Positions 37,443-48,451 of a stretch of 64,000 nt of DNA are shown here, one piece after another. A model generated the notes under the pieces. That model saw only the letters and a list, made by a program, of their open reading frames with translations, was not told the origin of the DNA and ran no database searches. This stretch comes from Parasponia andersonii (Eukaryota > Streptophyta > Magnoliopsida > Rosales > Cannabaceae), in NCBI GenBank assembly GCA_002914805.1, contig JXTB01000483.1, forward strand, positions 196,923-260,922. Direction: 5' to 3'. How positions within the stretch are numbered: position 1 is the stretch's first letter; the number at the start of each line of letters is the position of its first letter. The translations under genes were made by a program, and so were the position numbers.

Positions 37443-37716
37443 CAATGAAATTTGATTTGGTTGGAAAAATAATTTGGTACGAGGTCTGAAAAACACACAA
37501 AACTAAGAGATTACTTGCGAAGAGCTGCAACGTGCAAGTACAAATTCTGACTAAATCGAAAGGTTTACCTCTTCTTGTGATCACAAAATACCCATACAAC
37601 CAGATCAAGGTCCAGTATTAGTAAAGCACTTTCGTTAACATCATTTCCAAAAAGCAGGGATCGAAATATTAGACGCAGAGATCATTCGCCATAACAATAG
37701 CGCATGTTCATCACCA

Positions 37717-38270
37717 ATGATCTTATTAAAGAAGCCAGATGGGTCGTGGAGATTTTGCATTGACTACAGAGCTTTGAATCATATAGTAATCAAAGACAAG
37801 CTTTTTCCGATCATGGACGAGCTATTAGATAAATTACATGGTGCACAGGTTTTCTTAAAGTTAGACCTACGATCGGGATACCATCAAGTCCGCATAAGCT
37901 CACAAGAAGTTGAAAAGACCACTTTCATAACTCACCACAGCCACTGCGAATTAATGGCAATACCTTTCGGTCTCACTAATGCTCCATCCACCTTCCAAGC
38001 GCTTATGAATGAGGTATTCAAGAATCAATTGCGAGAATTTGTTTTAGTTTTCTTTGATGATATATTAATATATAGGAAATCTTGGGAGGAGCACATGAAA
38101 TATTTAGATGTTATTTTCTCAATCTTACAAAAGTAAGGGTTGTATGTGAAACTAGAAAAATGTCTCTTTGGCCAAAGGGAAGTTAAGTACCTCGACCATC
38201 TAATATCTAGTGCAGTAGTGGCGGTAGATCCTGAGAAAATTGACGCAATGCTCAATTTGCTGAAACCATA
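37717..38270 (+). pseudogene. gypsy reverse transcriptase, broken
   Basis: LLKKPDGSWRFCIDYRALN, then FLKLDLRSGYHQVRI, IPFGLTNAPSTFQALMNEVF and VFFDDILIY are the expected RT blocks in order; the catalytic YVDD is FFDD. A TAA at 38134-38136 interrupts the frame, which continues as GLYVKLEKCLFGQREVKYLD. Confidence 0.92.
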
Positions 38271-38479
38271 AAGAGACTTATTGGCTACTACTGAAAGTTT
38301 ATCCAGTCATATGGTAGGCTTGCTGATCCACTTACAAGGCTACGAAAGAAAGAGTTTTTCAATTGGGATCAAGCAGAGATGACTTTTTTTAGAATTAAGG
38401 AGGCCATAGTCCGTCAACTAGGGCTAGTTCAATTGATCCAAGACTTGAGGGATATGTGTGTGAATAACCCAAGCATATG

Positions 38480-38860
38480 TGCTGGCTCTACCAGATTTCT
38501 CAAAAGGATTCATTGTAGAGTGTGCTGCCTATAAATCAGGAGTGGGAGCAGTGTTGATGCAAGAAAGATTAATTGCTTTCTTCGGTCATGCACTTTAAGG
38601 GAAACACCTCCTTTCAACATATGAAAAGGAGATTTTAGCTTTGGTCTTTGTTGTTCAGAAGTGGTGCCCCTATTTAGTAGGAAGAAGATTTGTGGTGCGC
38701 ACTGATCACCAAAGTTTAAAGCGCTTATGGACACAAAGGATCACATCTGCAGCTCAACAAAGGAAGTTGTACAAGTTAATGAGTTTTGACTTTATTGTAG
38801 AATATAAAAGTGGAAAGAAAAATAAGGTAGCATATGCTCAAGAATGGATGAGAAGATAAA
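38480..38860 (+). pseudogene. gypsy RNase H, broken
   Basis: [19 protein letters not shown], then a frame ending in LALVFVVQKWCPYLVG, FVVRTDHQSLKRLW and FDFIVEYKSGKKNKVAYA, matching the Ty3/gypsy RNase H region. Contains stops (for example at 38597-38599). Confidence 0.85.
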
Positions 38861-38899
38861 GGCTTAGCTCCATGCAATTTCTCAACCAGTGCCCGAATG

Positions 38900-39580
38900 G
38901 ATTCGTACCATCAAGATGGAGATTCGAGAAAGTTCGGAATTACAAAAATTGGTGAAAAGGGTCAACGATGGGGAGGCTATGGGGAACATAGAAATACCAA
39001 GATGATATTCTTTTATTTAGCTGCTAATTCGCTCTTGATTCCAACCATAATTGACCAGTTTCATAAGGGTATAATTGAAGGCTTCATTAAAACACTACAG
39101 AGGATTTGCTCGCATATTTATTGGACAGGAATGAGGTAGGATATCAGGAGCTTCATCGAGAAGTGTGATATTTGTCAACAACACAAGATAGAACAATTAA
39201 CTCTCACGAGACTCTTACAACCTCTACTCATACCAAAATTCATTTGGGAAGATATTGCTACGGATTCATCGACGGACTTCCGCTTTCTAATGGCAAATCA
39301 ACTAACTTTGCCATTATTGATAAACTCTCAAAATATGCCTATTTTATTGCTATCTCCCATCCTTACACCGTACGTGGAGTTGGCAGAATATTCCTTGATA
39401 ATATATTCAGATTGCATGGGATGCTCCCCGATCAATCGTATGTGACAGAGACTCCACTTTCACAAGCTTACTTTGGCAAGAGTTATTTCGACTTAATGGA
39501 ACTACTTTCAACGTCAGTTCTAGATATCATCCGCAAACCGATGGCCAGACGGGACGGAAGTCGTGAACTGAACTTTTGAA
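38900..39580 (+). pseudogene. gypsy integrase, broken
   Basis: The HHCC-type zinc region is decayed but CDICQQHK remains (about 39168-39190), followed by the core beginning WEDIATDFIDGLPLSNGKST (in part in another frame) and IIDKLSKYAYFIAISHPYT. The second catalytic Asp region (normally VSDRD) is degraded around 39425. Frameshifts and stops throughout. Confidence 0.85.
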
Positions 39581-39838
39581 ATATACTTGCAGTGCTTTAC
39601 TGGTTCACAATAAAAATTTTGGAGTAGGTGGCTGACTTGAGCAGAATATTGTTACAACACTAGTTGGCACTAAGCTAATAATTACATTCAACTTGAGTTA
39701 GTCTACAGACAGTTCCCTCACTCATTACTATCATATGTTCCGGGAACAGCACGAGTAGTCGCAGTAGAAGAAGAGCTCAGGGATAGAAATCTGATAATCA
39801 AGATTGCTCGGAGAGCTATTAAAGGAGTCCAAGCTAGG

Positions 39839-40045
39839 ATGAAGCAGACATATGACTCCAAGCACAGAGAAAGAGAATTTTCAGTGGGTGATATGGTATA
39901 TCTTATGTTGCATTTGTACCACCGTCAATTGTACCTGACTATGAGGAAGAACTTGAAGCTTTCTGCAAGATTTTATGGGCCTTTTATAGTTCTACAATGC
40001 ATAAGCAAAGTGGCCTATAAGCTGGAGTTGCCTACATCGTCATGA
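39839..40045 (+). pseudogene. gypsy integrase C-terminal/chromo-like end
   Basis: MKQTYDSKHREREFSVGDMV, then KLSARFYGPFIVLQCISKVAYKLELP: the typical tail after the integrase core (the F-x-VGDxVYL...K-L-x-x-R-F-x-GPF pattern). Ends in a stop at 40043-40045. Confidence 0.85.
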
Positions 40046-40706
40046 ATATATCCTGTGCTTCAAAGTTAAAATTGTTAGAAAAAGAAGATTGGAGAAGAGG
40101 TAGTAGTAGTAGTAGTACAAACGCAGAGTTGCCAGAGATGATGACTACTGAAGAGAAACCGATTCCAGATCCACAAACCATCTTGGATCAAAGAGTGAAA
40201 AATGGAAAATGAGAATTATTGATTCATTGACAAGGAAGGACTGTATCCAGCTGATGCCACTTGCCATGATAGGGATTTTATTAAGAATCAAGTTCCAGAT
40301 CTTTAGCCTTGAGGACAAGGCTGAGTTTTAAGAGGAGAGAGTTTGATACATGACTTTTTTTTTTTTTTTTTTTTGAATTAGTCAAATATTGAATAACTCT
40401 AATCCGCCTAGTCTCTAGTAAATAATGAATAATGGTTGGGTTTTGTACCTACTTCCTTTTTGTCAGCAGAATGTCACTTTTTGGTGTTGTCTAGACTTTT
40501 CTTTTTTTTCTTTTTTGTTCAGAAGTATTTAATGAATAAAGACAGAAGAGAAGACTTTTTTTTTTAGAAGTCTTTAATGAATAAAGACAGAAGAGTGTAT
40601 TTTTCTATTAAAAAAACTATTTTTCATAGTTTGGAGGTGCATGATTCCCTCAAAAGAATCCTGAATTATCACCTTCTAAAGTTTTTCTAGCTGGTCTGTA
40701 CCACTT

Positions 40707-41297
40707 TTTTAAAATTTTCTTCTTTTTTTTTTTTTTTTNTAGACCATGCAACTATTCTCCCACCATTGGATTTTGGCATCCCTTTGTGCTCCACCAATTT
40801 CCAGAGTCAGTTAGGATTTGCTTTTGTTTTTTTTTTTTTTTTTTTTTTCTTGCTGCTGTGCACTTGAGTAACATTTAGAGGGAAAAAAAGTGATGGGCGT
40901 CTTTTATTTAGTTTTTTTTTTTGTTCTTTAATTTTTACATTAAGTTTTTTTTCTCTCTTTTAGCCTTTTATTTTTTTAAAATGTTTAAATGTTCGAACAA
41001 TTTTTTTAAAAAAAATAATAATTTTCATTTATTTTGACTAAAGTGTTAATATTTTTTTTAACACTTAAACATTATGGAAAAACAAATAACACTTTCTAAT
41101 ACAAAATTTTAAAAAAAAAATTGTATCAATGAAACATTAACTTTATGTTGGTAACAATAGAAATTAAAAAAAAAAAAAAAAGATTACCATACGTATTTTA
41201 TCAATGTACCAATAGTATTTGAAAAATTAGAAGAAAAAAAAAAAACAGTACGCTATAATGTCTCTCAAAACAGGAAATAGAATAGAATATACTTACT
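40707..41297. other. Homopolymer-rich spacer, no gene seen
   Basis: Long T and A runs (for example 40722-40740 with one ambiguous base, 40828-40848, 41167-41180). Nothing coding was recognised. Confidence 0.5.
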
Positions 41298-41376
41298 TCA
41301 TATAAGATATTAAACTATAAGATATTAAACATAATGCCACACTTGATCTTAGCCAAAAGGCTTAGAATCATAGTCC
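41298..41376 (-). pseudogene. Truncated U2 snRNA copy
   Basis: On the minus strand it starts ATGATTCTAAGCCTTTTGG and continues CTAAGATCAAGTGT, matching the U2 5' region with several changes, then diverges. GTTTAATATCTTATA occurs twice (41301-41335 region), where U2 has a single GTTTAATATCTGATA. The GTAGTA branch-pairing motif, Sm site and 3' stem-loops are missing. The promoter next to it is well preserved. Confidence 0.85.
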
Positions 41377-41409
41377 CATTTCGTTTATAGTAATATTTTC
41401 CTAACTCGT

Positions 41410-41420
41410 CGATGTGGGAC
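41410..41420 (-). promoter_or_regulatory. Perfect snRNA USE in front of truncated U2
   Basis: GTCCCACATCG on the minus strand, an exact match to the plant snRNA USE RTCCCACATCG. A TATA-like ACTATAAACG lies at about 41382-41391, between it and the U2 remnant. Confidence 0.85.
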
Positions 41421-42987
41421 TTTGCATTTCAAAGGCATCTAATGTTCGGCCCCCCATTATGCCGCGGCAAGCAGCTCTTCGGTGATGTGTGGAGTAATAA
41501 ATAAATGTTTGCCATTTTTTGTGACATTAATTAAATAATGTTAACTTAAATTCTAAAATTTTGGTCCAGTATTATTTATATATATATATATAATTGTAAT
41601 TGTAATCCAAATAAAATTATCTAAAGACCCATTTGCATTTTTATTTACTAGTTGTTATTTACTAGTTGAGAGACCTATAAAATTAATATTTAAGTTCAAT
41701 TTATCTTGCGAGTTTCTAACTAAATTTAAAAATAAAGATTAGAACTTAAAAATTTTCAATTAATATTGGAATAAAGGTTGGAGTTTCTAAATTCCAAAAT
41801 AAAGGTTGGAATTCCAAAAATCAGTATTTACGTTCGATTAATTAGCAAACCTGATATGCCAATTAATCTTGTCATTATGATTTTTGTGTATTATCCATGG
41901 ATACATGTGCCTCGTTTAATTGCTTTTTAAAAAGTAAGCTAGGGGTCTAACTCTTTGTCTCATCTGGTTATGAAAAGTTTTTTAATTCTCTAGTATTATG
42001 TCTTAATCCCTTAGTTTTATCACTTACACACATGAAACCAAGATTTTTCATTCGAGAATGGAACTCTTAAAAGTGGAAGTTGGTGGTACCATGGTCATTG
42101 ATCCAAATGACGACTAAATCCATGTCGAACTCTAGAATGAATGCTTTGAAATGTTGAGGCATTACGGCGACTTTTCTCAGCGGCCAAAGAATCCTACAAT
42201 ACTTCCTATATTTGAGCTCACCCTTAGGATGTACATTAGATTATGTCGTTCTTCATTTTGATTGTTTGACCTTTGCATTTTCTAGGAAAAATTACCATTG
42301 TTCAAAACAACTGCTTTGAGGTGGAAAATGTTGAGCATAGTAGAGTGCAGCCAAGTATTTTAATAACCAGAAAAACAACGCAAATGCGAAGCTTTTAGAT
42401 ACAAAGACACATTATGCTTAATCCCCACTAGGAACACAATAACTCACGCTAAGCGTAGGAAGTTAACTGCCTATTCCGTTAGGGGATGACAGGCCATTTG
42501 GCAAGGAGATTCAGCAATTGGGAAGGCTTTTGGTTCGAAACAAGCTCTTGTGCTTAGTCCTCTAATTATACTGACACACATAACTTGTTGAAGATTACAA
42601 GGTGTTTCGAATAGTAACACATTTTAATTTATACACTCACTCACTCCCTCCCTCCCTCCCTTCCCCTTCCCTCACTCTCCCCCTGCCACCACCCCCTCTC
42701 CACCTCTCTGGTGGAGAGAAAACAAGAGTTCATTTTCATTAGAAGAATGAACCAACAAATTCTTCTATTCCGAATTTCTGATAGTTAATGTTACGAATCC
42801 AGTAGGGGGGGAAAAACAGTTGTCTGAGCAGAAGTTCATTCCATGAGTTATCCTTTTACTTAGAAACATTAGCAAAGGCGACAGTAGCCGTTAAAGAAAC
42901 AAATATGATACAGCACGGAATTCATTACTTAGTACAAAGGAAATTGCACAAACATGCAAGTCAGTTGATATAAGCCTCAGCCATATA
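41421..42987. other. Intergenic, one possible dead coding remnant
   Basis: Mostly AT-rich. At 42058-42255 a plus-strand frame starting MELLKVEVGGTMVIDPNDD and later NECFEMLRHYGDFSQRPKN, then TILPIFELTLRMYIRL, contains two stops; I do not recognise it. A CCCTCCCTCC-type tract covers about 42640-42690. Confidence 0.35.
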
Positions 42988-45583
42988 TCAAGAAATCTGC
43001 GAAAAGAATTCCTCCAACTGATTTTCACCTACAACAACTCCAAGTTTCTCAGAGAAAACCACAATGATCGAATCAACTTCTACGTTTTTCATCACATCTG
43101 AAAGGTGGATTTCCATGTACTCATTTAGGTTGTGCACAGTTCCATCTGCACAAGTGAATAAAGAAACCAAAAGTTAATTAGCATTAAAAGACATGTGAAT
43201 CAGAAGAGCTAGGAGAAGGAGAAGAAGACTAATTTACTATGGCTGTTCAAACTGGTTTCAGTTTAATAGGTTAACAATTCAATGGGGATTTCCATCTGGA
43301 TACCATAGTCTTGAAGAATGAGACTTCAAGAATTCTCTCTACACTCTCTACAGAGATGCTAGATGAAACAATGCCTAATCCCGAATAACGAGAAGATTCC
43401 TTTGATTTCTTTTTTAACTATAAGTTCTCCTTTCTTAGGGGAAAAAAGCAAAGAAGCTGGGAAGTAAAAGAAATAGTTTTCTGCAATTTGAACACTAAGA
43501 AAAGAAAAAGCAACAAATACATCCATCAATTAAGAAGGCAAATCTTTCTCTGTTGCTTCAATTTTTACTTGGTAATATTTGAAATCTTATTGGCTTCCTC
43601 ACAGTACAGTTGGCAATATCACAAACAAAACTAGCTATAATAGGAAAGTGTCAGTTTTACAGTCTAGCTAAACTGGCTACAACTGATTTACATGAACATC
43701 CTCCACGAGCAAAGGGGTTATACACCACGATAATGTACAATCAACTTGCATCATATTAGAAACAAATACTTTTACTAGTTGACCCTCAACAAAGAAAATT
43801 TAGCTGTTCCTTAGGATTTACCTTTGGCAATGATGGGATCATAAGTGGGGGGTTCAGCTGACCAATTTCCAGCAGAATCTTTCATATGTCTTCTATCAGA
43901 TGCGAAGTGATGGAGAAATATTGGAGCATGCACTATCCGGAAAAATCTGATACAACGGAAAGCAATTTCTTCACATAAAGTTTGTCCAGCTTTAAGTCAG
44001 AATTTACTTTGGCCAAAAGTGATAAATCTATTTGTCAACAAAGGCAACAATGCTTGATATGGTATAACCAGAAAGCATTATAAAAAAGATAAATAATAGC
44101 AATATGGCCATACTCTCAATAGAAATGAAGTAATTTTTATACATCAAGAAACGTAGCAGACCTGAACATACCTCTGATAGTCAGAAAAGAGCGAAAACGA
44201 TGGCCGTATAGTTTCTGAGATATAAGATGCTAAAGGAGAAGGAAATGGAAGACTTGAATCTAAATCCCAAACTAATGGAACGAAGCCACCTCCTCTTTTT
44301 CTCTATCAATTTAAATGCAATTCCCAGATCTCACAAGTAAACAAATAATAAGGAAGACCATATTTCATGAGCAGAAATGTTCCTTATGGATCTTAATAAA
44401 GCAAAATCATAAGACATTGAAGAGAATTTTGATCCTACCTGTACGCAAATGACATGATAATCCCATAGAACAGCTCCATCTGCTCTGTTGCTGGCCTTTT
44501 GACTCCATAATGGAACCTTACAAGTTTTGTACCAGACACCATAAAGAACTTTCACAACTAAAAGAAAGAAAAATCAGCTAACGCAACCATAACAATTAAC
44601 ACTGTTGTTTACTCAATTCAAGTCAACTTTGCACTAATACAAGGAAACATCTCTCATTATATCCTAGAGATTATGCGAAAAGCAGTGGCAAACTTCCATC
44701 TGCCAAATTCGCACTATATATTTACAAGACAAGAGCACAAGGAAATATAAAAAAGATGATGTGTTTGTTCATCTCTTCTATGCGCATTTGACAAAGAAGA
44801 AAGACCCCAAAACTCATGAATAATGCTATAATTTTTTAAAACAACAATGAAACGAAAATTAGACGCGCGTTTGGTACAGGATTCGAATTATATTCTTTAA
44901 ATCCGGAAACTTACGTATAGAAAGCCTGCCAACCTTCGTATAGAAAGTTGTTTATGAATTTTTAGAATAGAATTCGAATTTTATACCAGATGCACCCTAA
45001 GTTTCTGATTTATCTTTACTTTTGTTTCATAAAGGCACAGCATCAGCAACTTATCAAGTTAAAGAAGAAGAAAATAAGATATTTAATCAATTACAAACCT
45101 GTTTCTTGTCGTTGGAAATAAAAACGACAAAAAGATCAGAACCTTCTGCATCTGCTATCCCATTTTCACATAATTTCTTGCAAAGCAAGTATACATTCTC
45201 CTCACTATAAGAATTCATAAAACAAGCATAACAAATAATAAGAAAGAGCAGCAAGCACAAGCTTAGTCTGATTAAATCCAATCCCATAGCTTTAATCAAC
45301 AATCGTTAACATTAATACTTGGGCTACAATATAGTTTCACCCTTAACCCAAAAATAAATTTAAAATAAACTAAAATAAAATTGCCCATCTCATTTTTCTG
45401 ACATTTAGAGCAATACCCATCATCAGAAACGACATATATCGTTCATCTAGTATGAATTTGTAGATACCCACAAAAAAAAAAAAAAAAGAAAAAGAAGTAT
45501 TGATGGTACCAGTAAAAGGGTGTGTGGTGGTACTGAGAAATGAATAAGGAAGCGCTTGTTTCCAAATTTGAGGTCGTCGTCAT
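42988..45583 (-). CDS. NTAQ1: Protein N-terminal glutamine amidohydrolase
   Basis: Deamidates N-terminal Gln to Glu so that proteins can enter the Arg/N-degron pathway; cytosolic and nuclear. Six exons join in frame: 45583-45510, 45204-45099, 44516-44439, 44302-44172, 43946-43822 and 43145-42988, giving 223 residues, the usual length. The catalytic triad is visible: Cys25 in [15 protein letters not shown], His81 in LWDYHVI and Asp99 in [13 protein letters not shown]. Other family blocks are [21 protein letters not shown] and [11 protein letters not shown]. The Cys25 codon is split by intron 1 (TG|T). The start is the only ATG in frame upstream. Intron 2 holds a ~135-bp MITE. No defect is seen. 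Confidence 0.95.
44862..44998. mobile_element. MITE in NTAQ1 intron 2
   Basis: CGCGCGTTTGGTACAGGATTCGAAT (in part, from 44863) is mirrored by ATTCGAATTTTATACCAGATGCACC ending about 44997, giving imperfect ~25-bp terminal inverted repeats. Contains a short internal repeat CGTATAGAAAG (44914 and 44938). Non-coding; target duplication unclear. It lies between the branch region and donor of an otherwise plain intron. Confidence 0.7.
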
Positions 45584-45816
45584 CTTCTCCTCTCCCAAAT
45601 CAAAGTACAGAACAAAAACCCAAACGCTTCAATAATACTCTTCCCCTGGTCTATTTTTCTTTTTTTTTTTTTTTGTTTTTTTAAAATTGACTGTACGATA
45701 CGGCTCGAGGACATTTAAGTCAAGAAGCAACAAAACGACGCCGTCGCTTGACCAATTCGAGTTTCGAAGTCGTTTGTTTTTGTATTGGCACATGTAAACG
45801 ACAGGCTTATTGTCCT
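45584..45816. promoter_or_regulatory. NTAQ1 leader and upstream region
   Basis: Short interval between the NTAQ1 ATG and the hAT-like element beginning at 45817. Holds an (A/T) run at 45657-45685 and a GC-richer piece (GACGCCGTCG at 45737). No certain TATA box on the minus strand. If the promoter is longer than about 230 bases it extends into the transposon. Confidence 0.4.
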
Positions 45817-48443
45817 TGGGGTGTTCAAAACAATCGTTAAACCGCCAAAATCACTCAATCCAATTCAAATTACATTGAATTAAACAGTTTCGCCTCTTAA
45901 ATGACCGGTTATATATTAAAAAATCGGTTTTAAACCAAACTGACTAGTAACTTGCATATTTTTTTAAAATATATATATATATATATATATAATATATTAT
46001 ATATATGTAGAGCTGGTTTAAAAATTAAGCCCAAGATATGACACAACTATTCTAACCTCTAAAAGCCCATTGAGCCCAACGTTACTTATCCACCTAGTCC
46101 ATTAATTGTCAGGGCTTTATTTATCATTTCATAATTACTAACTTTCAGACCAGCTCTCATCTTCTTCGACACTAGCCAGCCGTTTCTCTCTTTCAATCTC
46201 AGACCTCAAACTCAATCAGATCCTAATTACTCACTCTCATTCTTACTGTCACTCACTCTCGTTCTCTCTCTCTCTCTCTCTCGTTCAATCTTGCTTCTCG
46301 TCCCGCTATCGTCTCTATCTCGTTCACTCTGGCCCAACTCCCGTCGACGTCATTCGGCTTGCCACCAGACTACTCTACGTTGTCTAGCTCTCACTTTCCA
46401 CCAACCTGCTTGATGTCACCACTTGCCAGCTTCACTCTCCTACGTCGTCCACTCCAGCACTGACCTGGTCGACGCCCTCCAGCTCTGCTCCCTTACGGCG
46501 AGACCCATTCTCAAGCTACCTTAAGCTTCTTAGTCTTTATCCTCAAGTTAGATGATAGTGCATATAATCATATATGATACGTTATGTTACATGGACTGGT
46601 TAGCTTAGGACCTGATTGGTTCGTGATTTGGATCCATTTTTATGATTTCAATAACTTAAAAAATGAGAATTTGTGATTGGTAGACTATTTTCAGAAACAA
46701 GTTCAAAAACTCTTTTGAAAAAAAGGATGCTCTTTATAAAGGGAAAAAATAGAAAATGACTTTTGTCCTGTGAGTCAAAGAAGAATGGGTCATTGTTGAT
46801 TTGTTCATTACTGGTGGAGATCACCACTTTTGAGAGTTTGGGTCCTATTATCGTGCTCATTAATGTCTGGGTTTGTAGGTTGCAGTTGATGAAGAAAAGG
46901 ATGATGGTTGATGTTCATGGCATATAACTAACTTCTTATTATATATAATATTAAATACTCGATAATTTGATTTTTTATCGTATTTTTTCAATAAAATTGA
47001 AAAATTCCGGGATTTGAAATTGTTCTGAAAAATTCGGATTTAATTATAAAAATATAATTTTTAAAAATATTTAGAAAAATATAACTTTTTATTGATTAAC
47101 GAGATACTTAAGATTTTATTGAGTTAATTTGAATAGTTATTTCAAGTAATCAAGTATTAAAAGTAACCTAACCGATTACTCCGAGTACTATTGAAAAATA
47201 CTAAATTTAAAAAATGATATTTTTTAAATATTTGTTAAGTATGTTATTTTTCTAATAATACTTTTAAAATTTGATATTTTTCTAAATCAATCCGGAATTT
47301 TTCAAAAAATCAGTCCAGATTTTTCAATTTTTGGTATCTTGGGCCTGCATTTTTGTAAATAGCCCGTTTTCTTTATTGACATTTTCTAACACTGTAATGG
47401 TATTCCTCTAATATATTAATAATAGTGATGATAAGTTTTCTGAAAAACAAAGATACAATATTTAATGATAATTCAAAAAAAAGATAATATGATTATCACA
47501 ATAGTATAATGTAATAGCAATAATAATAATAATATTAGTATGTAATAATAATAATGTACTAAATATGAACTATAATAATAATAACCAACTTGGTTTCAAA
47601 TTACACAATCTTTGAACCAAACACCTACTCGTATATATTGCTATGTTTATATATTTTTCCGCATTGTTCTCTGCCCTGTACGCTCATGAAATACAAATTT
47701 TAGATATAATTTTTATGAACTTTTAGCTTTCTTGCTCGTATATGTTAATATGTTCATATTCTTAAATTTTTGTGTAAGCTTGGGAAGGACAAGTTTTGTG
47801 ACTATTAATGCGTAATATTTTTAGTATTATGTGACTGTGTAACCGATTGGATATATGCTCTTAATGGAATATGTAATATGTATATTTGTCGGATGGAGTG
47901 ATAATAGTAGTGTATGCCTAATCAAGGTTTGATGATATGCTTTAGTTGTAATATATGCTTTTGATATACTTCTATGTGTCGAACATTAATGTTTTTTGTC
48001 TTTTTTTTTTGTGCACGTTGTTTTCTTATCTTATTTAAGATTTTTATAATATTTTAGATTTAAGTCTTTTTATCGTAATGTGTTTAAGATATTTTAGACT
48101 TGAGATTTATTTTTCGGTTTCAATTGTGATGTAACTTATAAGTTATAACTACCGTTTAAGTTTACTAAGAGTCTAAGATTTTTATTTTGGTAATAACTTT
48201 TAACTATATTATGGTTTGTCCAACATTTGGACTTTAAATATGAGTGTTTAATTGATGCTATATTAATTCAAATTTTTGTGAGTTTTCAACTCGTAGAAAC
48301 CACCTAAATCGGCCACAAAGTGTAGGTGTGATTTGGCCGCTTTGACTTGACCAATTCAAAACGCATGGATTGGTAGATCGACCAAACAATACATACGGAT
48401 TAGTTTATGGATTAACATTTTAGACCGACTATGAACACTCCTA
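45817..48443. mobile_element. hAT-like element, ~2.6 kb, non-autonomous
   Basis: Left end TGGGGTGTTCAAAAC (45817) and right end CTATGAACACTCCTA (to 48443) are inverted repeats of the TAGGGGTGTTCA type seen at 24946. Flanking 8-mers ATTGTCCT (45809-45816) and ATTTTTCT (48444-48451) match at six of eight. The subterminal regions are rich in AAACCGG/CCGGTT and GACCAATT phrases. A GC- and CT-rich block at 46150-46520 looks like a transposase or host-gene 5' leader, but no transposase frame follows. It contains an inverted copy of the 370-bp repeat (46970-47345). The distance and imperfect TSD keep this below certain. Confidence 0.65.
46970..47345. repeat. Inverted copy of the 16.1-17.0 kb repeat
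   Basis: Read on the minus strand it has the same landmarks in the same order as 16134-16520 and 16735-17005, including ATTGAAAAAT(T/C)(C/T)..GG/AGATTTGAAATTGTT on the plus strand. It lies inside the larger hAT-like element. Non-coding. Confidence 0.65.
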
Positions 48444-48451
48444 ATTTTTCT

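Larger units (their letters stand above)
35874..40706 (+). mobile_element. Degenerate Ty3/gypsy LTR retrotransposon
   Basis: Two LTR-like ends (about 35874-36232 and 40344-40706) share a collinear series of blocks: GAATTA(A/G)TCAAAT(G/A)TTGAATAA, TTTTGGTGTTGT, TTTAATGAA(C/T)AAAGACAGAAGA, AGTTTGGAGGT and TTTTTCTAGCT(C/G)GTCTGTA. Just inside the 5' LTR, GTATCAAAGC (36233) is a decayed tRNA-iMet primer-binding site, and AAGAGGAGAGAG (40330-40341) is the polypurine tract before the 3' LTR. Domains run gag, protease, reverse transcriptase, RNase H, integrase, C-terminal chromo-like region, the Ty3/gypsy order. Many stops and frameshifts make it non-autonomous. The 3' LTR has an internal ~46-bp duplication. 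No target-site duplication could be fixed. Confidence 0.92.
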
